Positions 35,446 through 44,567 of a stretch of 64,000 nt of DNA are shown piece after piece (within the stretch, counting starts at the first letter, position 1; each line of letters opens with the position of its first letter). A program made the translations under genes and the position numbers. The stretch spans positions 3,870,700-3,934,699 of the forward strand of contig NZ_CP019606.1 in the NCBI RefSeq assembly GCF_001997345.1, given 5' to 3'. Under the pieces are notes generated by a model. That model saw nothing but the letters and a program-made list of their open reading frames with translations, searched no databases and had not been told where the DNA came from. The stretch is from Tessaracoccus aquimaris. GTDB taxonomy: Bacteria; Actinomycetota; Actinomycetes; Propionibacteriales; Propionibacteriaceae.

Positions 35446-35784
35446 TCAGATGGCAGCCGACCCCTTCTCCCCGGTGCGGATTCGGACGACCTCGTCGACG
35501 GGGGTCGACCAGACCTTCCCATCGCCGACGGCGCCGGTGCGTGCCGCGGCGGTGATGACCCCGATCACCCCCTCGACCTCGGCGTCCTCGACCAGCACCT
35601 CGATCTTGGCCTTCGTGATGAAGTCGATGGTGTACTCGGCCCCGCGGTAGATCTCCTTGTGGCCGCGCTGCCTGGCGTAGCCGGAGCATTCGGTCACGGT
35701 CATGCCCGCGATGCCGTGCTGGGCGAGCGCGATCTGGACGTGGGTCATCATGGTGGGCTGGACGATTGCGGTGACGAGCCTCAT
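35446..35784 (-). CDS. glnK: Nitrogen regulatory PII protein
   Basis: Trimeric signal protein that senses ATP/ADP and 2-oxoglutarate and plugs the ammonium channel. The 112 residues include the T-loop RGAEYTIDF with the modifiable Tyr51, and the C-terminal signature GKVWSTPVDEVVRIRTGE. It overlaps the amt stop by ATGA (35781-35784), the usual amtB-glnK pairing. No glnD gene follows in this window. Confidence 0.96.
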   Translation of the reverse strand: MRLVTAIVQPTMMTHVQIALAQHGIAGMTVTECSGYARQRGHKEIYRGAEYTIDFITKAKIEVLVEDAEVEGVIGVITAAARTGAVGDGKVWSTPVDEVVRIRTGEKGSAAI

Positions 35785-37108
35785 GCGTCGACCTCCTCAA
35801 GGGCGGGAACGATCAGCGTCTGACGGACGCCGTAGGTGGAGTAGCCGATGTGGCTCAGGTCGTAGCCGGACTCGGCGTGCTCGGCCGTGTCGATGCCCTG
35901 CGTCTCCACCGCGTCGGCGACCCGCAGGCCCATCACCTTGTCGAGGACCTTCGCGATGGCGAAGGTGACCACGAAGGAGTAGATCAGGACGATCGCCGCC
36001 CCGGCGAACTGACGCCACAGTTGGTCGACGCCGCCGCCGTAGAACAGCCCCGCGGCGCCCGCGGGGAGGCGGGGTCGGCGAGCAGGCCGATCAGCAGGGT
36101 GCCGACCAGGCCGCCGACGAGGTGGACGCCGACCACGTCGAGCGAGTCGTCGTAGCCGAAGCGGTTCTTCAGCCCGATCGCGAAGGCGCACGCCACGCCT
36201 GCGGCGAGGCCGACGACCAGCGCGCCGAGTGGGCTGACGGAGGCCGCGGCCGGGGTGATGCCGACCAGGCCAGCGACGATGCCGGACGCGGCGCCGAGGC
36301 TGGTGGCGTGGCCGTCACGCAGGCGCTCCACGAGCAGCCAGCCGAGCATCGCGGCGGCCGCACCTGCGAGGGTGTTGATCCAGGCGACGCCCGCCGTGGC
36401 GTTGGCGCCGAGCGCGGAGCCTGCGTTGAAGCCGAACCAGCCGAACCACAGCAGCGCGGCGCCAAGCATCACAAGCGTCAGGTTGTGCGGACGCATCGGC
36501 ACCTTGCCGAAGCCGAGCCGAGGGCCGAGCACCAGGCACAGGGCCAGGGCCGCAGCGCCGGCGTTGATGTGGATGGCGGTGCCGCCCGCGAAGTCGATGG
36601 CCTTGATGGAGTTCGCGATGAAGCCGCCCTTCTCGGCGGTGCCGCCGTCGAAGGAGAACACCCAGTGCGCGGCGGGGAAGTAGACGAGCAGCGCCCACAC
36701 CGCGGCGAACACTGCCCACGCGGAGAACTTCATCCGGTCGGCTACCGCCCCGGAGATCAGGGCGACCGCGATGATCGCGAACGCCGCCTGGAAGCCGGCG
36801 AAGACGAGCGCCGGGATGGTGAAGGTGACCTTCTCCGGGGACATCAGGCCGTCGAGGAAGGCGTACTGGAATGGGTTGCCGAGGAACCCGCCGAGCGAGT
36901 CGCCGAACGCCATGGAGTAGCCGATCACGACCCACAGGACACCGACGATGCCCATGGTTGCGATCGACATCATCAGCATGTTGAGCACGCTCTTCGCGCG
37001 CACCATGCCGCCGTAGAAGAAGGCCAGACCGGGGGTCATCAGGAGGACCAGCGCTGCGCTGACCAGGACCCAGGCGGTGTCGCCGGTGTCGATGTCGAGG
37101 ATTTCCAT
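35781..37108 (-). CDS. amt: Ammonium transporter, frameshifted
   Basis: An 11-helix ammonium channel starting at ATG 37108 (MEILDIDTGDTAWVLVSAAL). Signature segments are TPGLAFFYGGMVR, FDGGTAEKGGF and the conserved pore-lining regions. After LLADPASP the frame breaks at the G run 36063-36066 (plus-strand numbering). The family end, starting AGLFYGGGVDQLWRQFAGA, continues in the other frame to the glnK overlap. The restored protein is 442 residues. Direct pairing with glnK supports nitrogen control. Confidence 0.93.
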
Positions 37109-37153
37109 GTGACCGATCCAACAGCGGCCAGATTTCGGGAGAATCGTCGTCAC

Positions 37154-37211
37154 GTAACGGTGGAGTTAGCGATCCGCCTGATTGCGTAACGAGTTGGGAC
37201 GCGTTGGTTAC
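37154..37211. promoter_or_regulatory. Possible nitrogen-control (GlnR-type) sites upstream of amt
   Basis: The 136-bp region before amt has GTAAC-n6-GTTAG at 37154-37169, another GTAAC at 37186-37190 and GTTAC at 37207-37211. GlnR boxes of actinobacteria are built from GTnAC and GnAAC half-sites with 6-nt spacing. The match is partial. Confidence 0.4.
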
Positions 37212-37244
37212 GGCCGTGTTGCCCACGCCTGGGGAGGCTTCTGG

Positions 37245-37730
37245 TCAGTGCCGGCGGACGGTGCCCTCGTAGCCGAGCGGGGAGTCGCCGAACAGGTCCT
37301 TCCAGGAACCGTCGAAGGTGAACGTCGAGTACGCGGACGTCGGGAACCAGCCGCCGACGCCGTCTGCCTCCGACGGGTCGGAGGCGAACAGCAGCGTGGC
37401 CGCGAGGTCGGGGATGGTCGGGGCGTGCCCGACAACCAGCAGCGCCTGCGTCGTGTCTGGCGTCGCGGCGATCAGCCGGGCGGCGGTGTCGGTGCCTCCG
37501 AAGTAGAGGTCGTCGAGGAAGTGGGGCGCCACGTCGAGGCCGAGGTGCGTGAACGTCTCGCGTGTTCGGGTGGCGGTCGACACGAGCGCCGAGTCGATCC
37601 CGAGCGCCCTGAGCGCGACGCCTGCGTCCTGCGCGTCCTGGATCCCGCCCTTTGTCAGGTGTCGGGAGTGGTCGCCGTCCAGGTTGTGGGACTCGGTCTT
37701 CGCATGCCGCATCAGCACCAGTCGTCGCAT
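37245..37730 (-). CDS. SixA-like histidine phosphatase
   Basis: A 161-residue phosphoglycerate-mutase-like phosphatase. ATG 37730 gives MRRLVLMRHAKTES with the RH nucleophile motif (Arg8, His9), the second basic site STATRTRETF and the second His in VVGHAP. The frame is open 17 codons upstream, but the chosen start is the canonical one. SixA-type enzymes act on phosphohistidine or small phosphates. Monocistronic. Confidence 0.85.
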   Translation of the reverse strand: MRRLVLMRHAKTESHNLDGDHSRHLTKGGIQDAQDAGVALRALGIDSALVSTATRTRETFTHLGLDVAPHFLDDLYFGGTDTAARLIAATPDTTQALLVVGHAPTIPDLAATLLFASDPSEADGVGGWFPTSAYSTFTFDGSWKDLFGDSPLGYEGTVRRH

Positions 37731-37770
37731 GCCGACGACTGTAGTGCGAGGCGCTCGGGTGGGGTGGGCG

Positions 37771-37850
37771 TTGAGCAGCATTCAGTGGTCGACGCGCGAC
37801 CCGCCGGGGGAGAACGCTCTCCTGGGCGACGAACGCGGACTACTGCTCAA
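37771..37850. repeat. 80-bp intergenic element, copy B
   Basis: Same first 11 bases (TTGAGCAGCAT) and same last 13 bases (GACTACTGCTCAA) as the element at 18274-18353, with identical length. The interior contains GGAGA-ACGC-TCTCC, a small internal stem. It lies between the SixA-like start and the end of the leftward methyltransferase gene. Confidence 0.75.
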
Positions 37851-37863
37851 CCCCGAGCCCGCG

Positions 37864-38868
37864 TCAGGGCTTGACGGCGACGATCAGGTCGCGCCGGATC
37901 GACGAGTCGACGCGGTGCGCGAACTGCTCCCAGGCGCCGCCCTCGCGCACCGTCAGGCCGGCGTCGGTCAGCATCGAGGCCAGGTCTTCGCGCGTCAGGC
38001 CGAAGGTGTTCCACGACAGGCCCAGCGCGCCGCCGTGCATCAGTTGCCCCGCCCACACCGGCAGCGCGTCCCGCAGCAGTCCGGCGGGGGAGCGGTCACG
38101 CTTGCCCGAGACGCCCCGCACATCGGTGGTGGACCCGTGCGCCACGCCGTAGGGCGCGTCTGTGACGATCGCGTCGAACCGCTTCTTTCCGAACAGGTCG
38201 GCCGACTGGCGGGTGTCGCCCGTGAAGGACGACACGTGCAGCGTTCGGCCGTCGAGGCTCAGTTCCGCGTCGAAGCGCTTGCCGATCGACTTGCCGTCGC
38301 GGCGAACGGGTCGCACGTCGGCGGTGTGCTTGATCCGCTTCCTGCGCAGATAGGTCTTGAGGAACGACGCCATCTGCTCGAAGGACTTGGCGTCGCCCTC
38401 AACGCCGTAGCCGTCGTTGCCGAGCAGCAGCGCGGTGGAGAGCGTGGTGCCGCGACCTGCCAGCGGGTCGAGAATCTGGCGCGGGCCGGTCGGCTCGCGC
38501 GTGACTGCCGCGAGCGTGACCCCCATCAGGAGTTGGGTGAACTGCTCGTTGGTCTTGCCCTGGTACTTGGGGATGGTCACGAGGTCGTCGTCGAGGACGA
38601 ACGGGTTCGGCAGTCGGACGGGGCGCAGCAGTTCTCCCTCGGACTCGAACAGCGCGAAACAGGCGGACTGCCGGGCGACGGTCTCGAGGTGCGCCTCGCC
38701 GAGCGGGTCGGCGTCGAAGGCCAGGTAGTCGACGCCCGCGATGTCGACGTCGGCGATGTCGCGCGCGAACGGGGCGGTGATCTCCAGTTCGGCGGCGGTC
38801 AGCGGGCCGGACTCGCCGGCGTAGACGCGGTTGGCCGACGGGGTGCGCAACATCAGGTAGCGAGGCAT
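37864..38868 (-). CDS. TRM11-like RNA/DNA methyltransferase
   Basis: A 334-residue protein starting at ATG 38868 (MPRYLMLRTPSANRVY). An N-terminal domain precedes the SAM motif ILDPLAGRGTTLSTALLLG and the catalytic-loop motif TDAPYG (a D/N-PPY variant), which together match the TRM11/THUMP-type guanosine methyltransferase group. A tRNA target is likely but not shown. Monocistronic. Confidence 0.8.
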   Translation of the reverse strand: MPRYLMLRTPSANRVYAGESGPLTAAELEITAPFARDIADVDIAGVDYLAFDADPLGEAHLETVARQSACFALFESEGELLRPVRLPNPFVLDDDLVTIPKYQGKTNEQFTQLLMGVTLAAVTREPTGPRQILDPLAGRGTTLSTALLLGNDGYGVEGDAKSFEQMASFLKTYLRRKRIKHTADVRPVRRDGKSIGKRFDAELSLDGRTLHVSSFTGDTRQSADLFGKKRFDAIVTDAPYGVAHGSTTDVRGVSGKRDRSPAGLLRDALPVWAGQLMHGGALGLSWNTFGLTREDLASMLTDAGLTVREGGAWEQFAHRVDSSIRRDLIVAVKP

Positions 38869-39094
38869 TGGGCAAGTTTCCCACATCGGACTCGGGGGGC
38901 CGACCAGGCCATGACCGCTGTGGTCGGACGCTCCTGCCGCGACGCCCCTGGGCCGACGGGGGCCGGGAGAGCACGCTTCGGGGACAGTCCCCTCGCCGAT
39001 GGTTGGTCGAGAGGCGCTCCGGTTGCCGCGCGCGCCCGAACCCGATTGCTTCGGTTTCGTGCCTCCGCCACCTGAGGTGGTTTGCTTGACCCCG

Positions 39095-39466
39095 ATGAAG
39101 ACCTGGGCGAAGCTCGCGGTGATCTTCGCGGGAGGTGCGCTCGGCACGGCCGCGAGGATCGGCCTGCTGCGCCTGCTTGGCGACGAGGTCGTCGCGCTCG
39201 CGGCCGTCAACGTGCTCGGCTGCCTGCTGCTCGGCGTCATCTCCGGCGTCTTCGGCCCGCGCGTCTCGCTGACCCGGCTGTTCCTGGCGGTCGGCGGGCT
39301 CGGCGCGTTCACGTCCTGGTCGTCGCTTGCCCTGCAGGGGGTGACCGAGCCGGGCGGCCTCGTCGTCGTGGTCGTGGAGACCTGCGTCGGGGTGGCGTTC
39401 GCGGGCCTCGGGCACCTGCTCGGCATGCGCAGGCCCGGCATGCGCGGGCGAGGGGACGGCCGCTGA
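39095..39466 (+). CDS. crcB: Fluoride channel subunit, first copy
   Basis: Fluc-type fluoride exporter subunit, 123 residues with four hydrophobic helices. It shows GGALGTAARIG near the start, a polar helix with LAAVNVLGCLLLG and the pore segment GGLGAFTSWSSLAL. Its stop overlaps the start of the second copy (TGATG at 39464-39468). Two adjacent small copies imply an obligate heterodimer, as in many Gram-positive bacteria. Confidence 0.9.
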   Translation: MKTWAKLAVIFAGGALGTAARIGLLRLLGDEVVALAAVNVLGCLLLGVISGVFGPRVSLTRLFLAVGGLGAFTSWSSLALQGVTEPGGLVVVVVETCVGVAFAGLGHLLGMRRPGMRGRGDGR

Positions 39467-39816
39467 TGGGCATCGTGCTGCTGGCCTGCCTCGCGGGCGG
39501 CCTCGGCGCCGTCGCACGGGCTGGCGTCGATCAGGTGGTCGCGGGCCGTTGGCCCGCCTGGGTCGGCACGCTGCTGATCAACGTTGTGGGCTCGTTCGCG
39601 TTGGGGGTGGCCTCGGTGAGCGTCGGCGCGGCAGGCCTGACGGTCTTCGGGACCGGCTTCTGCGGCGGTTTCACGACCTTCTCGTCGGCGTGCTGGCAGG
39701 CCGCCCGCGAACTGGGTCGCCGCCGGATCGCCTTCGGGATCGGCTACGCCGCCGTCACCGTCGCGGCCTGCCTGACGGCCGCCCTGCTCGGCATCGCGCT
39801 CGGCGGACGACTGTGA
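39466..39816 (+). CDS. crcB: Fluoride channel subunit, second copy
   Basis: A 116-residue paralogue of the preceding gene with GGLGAVARAGVDQVV, the Asn-containing helix LLINVVGSFALG and the phenylalanine-box pore segment GFCGGFTTFSSACW, better conserved than in the first copy. The canonical GN(x)GSF-like motif and the FTTFS track are here, so this subunit probably supplies most pore residues. Confidence 0.93.
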   Translation: MGIVLLACLAGGLGAVARAGVDQVVAGRWPAWVGTLLINVVGSFALGVASVSVGAAGLTVFGTGFCGGFTTFSSACWQAARELGRRRIAFGIGYAAVTVAACLTAALLGIALGGRL

Positions 39817-39920
39817 GCGGTAGCCGCGCCGCCAGGGTCAGGAGATGAGTCGGTCAGTCTCTGCCGAACGGCTCGCGCGGATGCCGTTGTCGGTCCGAGT
39901 TTGGGCGTGGGACGCAAAAG

Positions 39921-39942
39921 AGCGCCAGGCGAACCTGGCGCT
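39921..39942 (-). terminator. Bidirectional terminator with TTCG loop between crcB and ppa
   Basis: AGCGCCAGG and CCTGGCGCT form a perfect 9-bp stem. Read on the minus strand the loop is TTCG and the stem is followed by CTTTTGC, a typical terminator for ppa. On the plus strand it is followed by CCCTTTTC, so it can also stop crcB transcription. Confidence 0.85.
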
Positions 39943-39960
39943 CCCTTTTCGGCCGTGAAA

Positions 39961-40524
39961 TCAGGCCAGGTTGACGTGGTGGTGCTCGTAGGGGGTGCCC
40001 TTGGCGCGCTCGAAGGAGGCCGTGACCTCTTCCTCGGCGTCCCCGCGGCCCGTCCAGGTGGCTCCCTCGACCGACTTGCCTGGCTCGAGGTCCTTGTACA
40101 CCGAGAAGAAGTGCTCGATCTCAAGCAGCATGTGCTCGGGGACGCTCGACAGGTCCGTGATGTGGTGACGGCGGGTGTCGGCGGTCGCGACGCACAGCAC
40201 CTTGTCGTCGCCGCCCATCTCGTCGGTCATCCGGAACATCGCGACGGCGTAGCACTCGATGAGGCAGCCGGGGAAGGTCGGGTCGTTGCCGATCACCATG
40301 GCGTCCAGCGGGTCGCCGTCCTGGCCGAGGGTGCCCTCGACGAAGCCGTAGTCGTAGGGGTACTGCGTCGAGGTGAACAGCGTGCGGTCCAGCCGGATCC
40401 GGCCGGTGTTGTGGTCCATCTCGTATTTGTTCTTGGTCCCCTTGGGGATCTCAACGGTCACGTCGAACAGGATGCGGCGGCCCGGGTCAATGGGGGTCAG
40501 GCCAACTGGCGCCTCTTCGCTCAC
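39961..40524 (-). CDS. ppa: Inorganic pyrophosphatase
   Basis: Soluble type I enzyme that hydrolyses PPi. The 187-residue form starts at GTG 40524 with AGGAG eight bases upstream; a longer frame exists but lacks support. The active site includes [19 protein letters not shown] and the metal signature DGDPLDAM (Asp69, Asp71, Asp74). It is divergent from dacB; the ppa-dacB pair is also adjacent in mycobacteria (Rv3628, Rv3627c). Confidence 0.96.
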   Translation of the reverse strand: MSEEAPVGLTPIDPGRRILFDVTVEIPKGTKNKYEMDHNTGRIRLDRTLFTSTQYPYDYGFVEGTLGQDGDPLDAMVIGNDPTFPGCLIECYAVAMFRMTDEMGGDDKVLCVATADTRRHHITDLSSVPEHMLLEIEHFFSVYKDLEPGKSVEGATWTGRGDAEEEVTASFERAKGTPYEHHHVNLA

Positions 40525-40607
40525 TGCGGCACTCCTATGATTGTGGTGGTCCCCCACGCTGCGTTGGTGGGACGTGACCCTTGCAGGATACAGCGTTGGA
40601 GGACGTA

Positions 40608-42035
40608 GTGAAGACTCGCAGAATCGTCGAGTGGGCGGTGACCGGCGTGCTCGCCACCGTGTTGCTCGTCGGTGGGTTCGTGCTCGGCGTCTTCCACACC
40701 GAGGCGGCGGGTGCCGTCGGCCTTACGCGTGAGGGGGCCCCGACAACGGTGTCCCAGGAGCTGTTCGCCGCTCCGAGCCCCGACCCCTCCGAACCACCCG
40801 CCGCGGGTAATGGCCTCGTCGCCGCCGCGCCGCTTCCCGCCGACGGTGCGGTCCCGAAACGCGAGACGCTCGAGGCGAAGCTGAAGGCGCTGGACACGTC
40901 CAAGCTCGTCGGAATCGACGGCGCCCCCGTCACCATCTCCTACGAGGTCCTCGACGCAGAGACCGGTGCCGTCGTCGCCTCGAAGCAGCCGACCGCGCCG
41001 CTGATCCCCGCCTCCAACACAAAGACGCTGACCACGCTCGCCGTGATGCACGCCTTCACCGGCTCCGAGACCTTCGCCACCACGGTCGTGCAGCCGGCGC
41101 CTGGGCAGATCGTGCTCGTCGGGGCGGCGACCCCCTGCTGCTGAGCGTCCCCGCGAAGGCGGGCAGCTACCCACAGCCCCCAGCACGCAGGAGTTGGCCA
41201 CCGCCACCGCCAAGGCGCTCAAGGAGTCGGGGCAGACCAGCGTCACCCTCGGCTTCGACGCCTCCTACTTCGAGGAGCCGGGCTGGAACGACACCTGGCC
41301 GTCGAACTACCGCGACCAGGTCACCCAACTCTCCGCACTGTGGGTCGACGAGGGCAAGCTCGCCGCGGGAGGCCGCAGCCGCACGCCGGGCCTCGACGCC
41401 GCCAAGATCTTCGCCACCCAACTCACCGCGCAAGGCATCACCGTCACGGCGGAACCCGCCGCGGCCAAGGGCGGCGGCACCGAACTCGCCCGCGTCGAGT
41501 CGCTACCCGTGCACGTCCTCGTCGAGACGGCCATGAACCGCTCCAACAACTCCTTCACCGAGATCCTGGGCCTGCAGTTGGCTCGGCACCTCGACAAGCC
41601 GACCACCTTCGCGGGCAGCGTCGCCGCCATCCAGGAGCAGCTCACCGGCCTCGGCGTGTGGGATGAGGGGACCGTGCTGCACGACGCCTCCGGGCTCTCG
41701 CGCAGCAACCGCGTCACCACCAACATGCTCGCGAAGGCCGTGCGTCTGCTCGACACCGACCCTCGGCTCTCAGTCATCCTCGACGGGTTGCCGACGGCAG
41801 GCGTGACGGGAACCCTCGCCGACCGCTTCACCGACGACATCTCGCGCCCCGCGCGGGGGTCGCCCGAGCCAAGACGGGCACGCTGTCGCTCGTGTCGTCG
41901 CTGGCTGGCACCACCCTCACGGCGGACGACCGGCTCGTCACCTTCGCCTTCATCATCAACGGCCCGCCCGACGGGTGGGCCGCCAAGGTGTGGACCGACC
42001 AGGCCACCGGCGTGGTCGCGTCCTGCGGGTGCTGA
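40608..42035 (+). CDS. dacB: D-alanyl-D-alanine carboxypeptidase (PBP4/DacB type), three frameshifts
   Basis: Peptidase S13 that trims peptidoglycan stems. GTG 40608 follows TTGGAGG, and an N-terminal membrane helix (8-30) anchors the protein outside. The motifs are SxxK in ASNTK (Ser136), SxN in GLSRSNR and KTG in AKTGTL, in three different frames. One base is missing at each of the runs 41121-41124 (G), 41177-41181 (C) and 41855-41859 (G). Restoring all three gives 476 residues ending at TGA 42035, exactly one base before the next start. Three identical-type losses in one intact-looking gene point to sequence error. Confidence 0.9.
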
Positions 42036-43006
42036 TGGACTACGCCCCCAGCATCGACTGGACCTTGGCGCTGCGGCTGTCGGCGGCCGGCGCCAAGGAC
42101 CTGCCCAACCTCGACGCGCGCAGCCTCAAACGGCTGGTCGCCGACCTGCGCGTCACCGCACGCAGGGCGGGGGAGATCGCGGGCGCCTTCCTCGACGTCG
42201 ACAGCGCGGGTGCGACCGCCGTGAAGGTCGTCGACTGGAACGGCTGGGGCACCGCGGTGCGCGGCATGGTCGAGACCGTGGTCACGGAACTCGAACTGCC
42301 CCGCCGCCCCGACGGCCCCGTCGACTGGGCCCGACGACACCTCAACGCGGTCCTGCTCGGCGCGGGGATCAGGGCGGCGAGCCGCCGACTGCTCGGCCAG
42401 TACGACGCCTACACCGGCGCGGACACCCTCTACCTGGTCGCCCCCACGATCGTCGCGCACGAACGCGACCACGGCTTCGCGCCCGCCGACTTCCGGCTCT
42501 GGGTCGCGCTGCACGAGCAGACCCACGCGCTGCAGTTCAGGGCGGCCCCCTGGCTGCGGGACTGGATCGGGCAGCGCGCCCGCGAGGTGTTCGAGGACGA
42601 TGCCTCTCCCGTCCAGGGGATCGCCGCCTGGGCTCGCACGGGAGACCTCGCCTCGCTGCTTGTCTCCGGCGCCGCGGGGGAGTCGCTGACGCGCCTGGTC
42701 GGCGTGATGACATTCCTGGAGGGCCACGCCGACTACACGGCAGACGTCGCGGGTCGGCCGCACATCCCAAGCGTCGCGTCGCTGCGCAAGGCCTTCAGCC
42801 GCAAGCCCGGTGCCAGCGGCCTCGGCAAGATCTCCCCGTCGTTCGACAAGAGCGCCCAGTACCGCGACGGCCTCGCGTTCTGCCGCGAGGTCGCGGCGCT
42901 GCGCGGCAGGCCCGGGCTGCGAGCCGCATTCGTCGAGCCCGACAACCTGCCCACCCCGGCGGAGATCTCCGACGCCCGCGCCTGGGTCCGACGCGTCCAT
43001 GGCTAA
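42035..43006 (+). CDS. Zinc-dependent protease-like protein (DUF2342)
   Basis: A 323-residue actinobacterial protein with the zinc motif HEQTH (His160, Glu161, His164), preceded by PADFRLWVALHE and followed by a second conserved region GVMTFLEGHADY containing a further Glu/His. This is the DUF2342 family, sometimes named coenzyme F420 biosynthesis associated. The start shares one base with the dacB stop; the end overlaps tilS by 8 bp. The dacB-DUF2342-tilS-hpt order is the same in mycobacteria. Substrate unknown. Confidence 0.88.
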   Translation: MDYAPSIDWTLALRLSAAGAKDLPNLDARSLKRLVADLRVTARRAGEIAGAFLDVDSAGATAVKVVDWNGWGTAVRGMVETVVTELELPRRPDGPVDWARRHLNAVLLGAGIRAASRRLLGQYDAYTGADTLYLVAPTIVAHERDHGFAPADFRLWVALHEQTHALQFRAAPWLRDWIGQRAREVFEDDASPVQGIAAWARTGDLASLLVSGAAGESLTRLVGVMTFLEGHADYTADVAGRPHIPSVASLRKAFSRKPGASGLGKISPSFDKSAQYRDGLAFCREVAALRGRPGLRAAFVEPDNLPTPAEISDARAWVRRVHG

Positions 43007-43951
43007 GCGGGAGTTGCCGCCTGCGACGCTCGCGGTCGCGCAGGCGGTCGCCGCCGTGCTGCCGGACGGCGACGTCGTCGTCGGCTGCTCCGGAGGTGCC
43101 GACTCCACAGCCCTCGCGCTCGGCGCTGCATGGGCCGCAGGGCGTCGGGGCACCCGGGCGACCGCGGTGATCGTCGACCACGGCCTACAGCCCCGCTCGG
43201 GCGAGATCGCGCGCCAGGCCGCAGCGCGACTCGGCGCGCACGGCGTCGACGCGAGGATCGTCCCCGTCCACGTCGCGCCGAGCGGGGAGGGCCTTGAGGC
43301 CGCCGCCCGGGAGGCGCGGCTCGCGGCGCTCGCCGACCGCGGGCTCCCGGTGCTGCTCGGGCACACGCTCGACGACCAGGCCGAGACGGTGCTGCTCGGC
43401 CTGCTCCGCGGCTCGGGCACCCGCTCGCTCGCGGGCATGGCGGAGGTGCGGGGCCCGTTCGTGCGACCCCTGCTCGCGCTCCGAAGAGCGGAGACCGAGC
43501 AGGCGTGCCGCGACTGGGGCGTCGACTGGTGGTGCGACCCCATGAACGACGACGACGCCTTCGCGAGGGTCCGCGCCCGCGGGCTGCTGAGCGAGGTCGC
43601 CGCGCGCCTCGGCCGCGACGTCGCCCCCGCGTTGGCCCGCACCGCCTCACTCGCCCGGGCGGACGCCGACGCGCTCGACGCGATGGCCGACGCCGTCGAG
43701 ACAGGCGACCTGCCTGAGTCGGCCCGGATCGCCGCGCTGGAGGGGCTACCGGACGCGCTTCGCTGGCGCGTGCTGCACCGCTGGATGGCGCGACTCGGGG
43801 TCGCCGCCGAGCAGGGAAACGTGCTCGCCGTCGACGCGCTGCTCACCCGATGGCGCGGCCAGGGGGCATCGCGGTGCCCGGCGGGACCGTTCGGCGCGTC
43901 GGCACCGACCTGCGCTTCACCCGGGGTGCGGGCCGCAACGAGCCGCGCTAG
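42999..43951 (+). CDS. tilS: tRNA(Ile)-lysidine synthetase, frameshifted near the end
   Basis: Modifies C34 of the tRNA-Ile that reads AUA. ATG 42999 gives MAKRELPPATL; the PP-loop SGGADS is at 31-36, followed by VDHGLQP and GHTLDDQAETVLL. After TRWRGQ the frame shifts at the G run 43862-43866; with one G restored the family end GGIAVPGGTVRRVGTDLRF follows to TAG 43951, giving 317 residues. The enzyme is essential, so the break is probably technical. Starts inside the DUF2342 gene. Confidence 0.92.
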
Positions 43952-43961
43952 GCTCTGCCAC

Positions 43962-44513
43962 GTGGATGCTACAGACGTGTCGCAGGACCTCGAGAAGGTG
44001 CTGTTCACCTCCGATCAGATTCAGGCCCGCATCGACGAGGTCGCCAGCCAGATCGACGCCGACTACGAGGGGCGCGACATCCTGCTCGTCGGCGTCCTCA
44101 ACGGCGCCGTCATGGTGATGAGCGACCTGCAGCGCGCGATGCGCAGCCACGTCGAGATGGACTGGATGGCCGTGTCGTCCTACGGGGCGGGCACCCAGTC
44201 GAGCGGCGTGGTGCGGATCCTCAAGGACCTCAACGCCGACCTCGAGGGCCGCGACGTCATCGTGGTCGAGGACATCATCGACACGGGGTTGACGCTGTCC
44301 TACCTGATGAGCAACCTCGCCTCCCGTGGGCCGGCAAGCCTCGAGATCATGACGATGTTCCGCAAGCCCGACGCGGCCCAGATGGAGGTCCCCGTCAAGT
44401 ACGTGGGCTTCGAGATCCCCAACGAGTTCGTCGTCGGCTACGGCCTCGACTACGCGGGCCGCTACCGCAACCTGCGCGACGTCGGCACCCTCGCCAAGCA
44501 CGTCTACAGCTGA
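43962..44513 (+). CDS. hpt: Hypoxanthine phosphoribosyltransferase
   Basis: Purine salvage enzyme making IMP and GMP from free bases and PRPP. The 183-residue protein starts at GTG 43962, 10 bp after tilS. It has the PPi loop LVGVLNGAV, the flexible loop MAVSSYG and the PRPP motif VVEDIIDTGLTL (101-112). The tilS-hpt-ftsH order is widely conserved in Gram-positive bacteria. Confidence 0.96.
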   Translation: MDATDVSQDLEKVLFTSDQIQARIDEVASQIDADYEGRDILLVGVLNGAVMVMSDLQRAMRSHVEMDWMAVSSYGAGTQSSGVVRILKDLNADLEGRDVIVVEDIIDTGLTLSYLMSNLASRGPASLEIMTMFRKPDAAQMEVPVKYVGFEIPNEFVVGYGLDYAGRYRNLRDVGTLAKHVYS

Positions 44514-44567
44514 TCGCTGACACCGCAGCCGCTTAGGCTTGGCCGATCCCCGACGATTGGCCGATCC

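Noticed and set aside
38870..39094. Fluoride riboswitch before the crcB pair
   Set aside because: The region lacks the GGnGAUGG...AACCGC...CUGAU core in the right order; only scattered similarity was seen.
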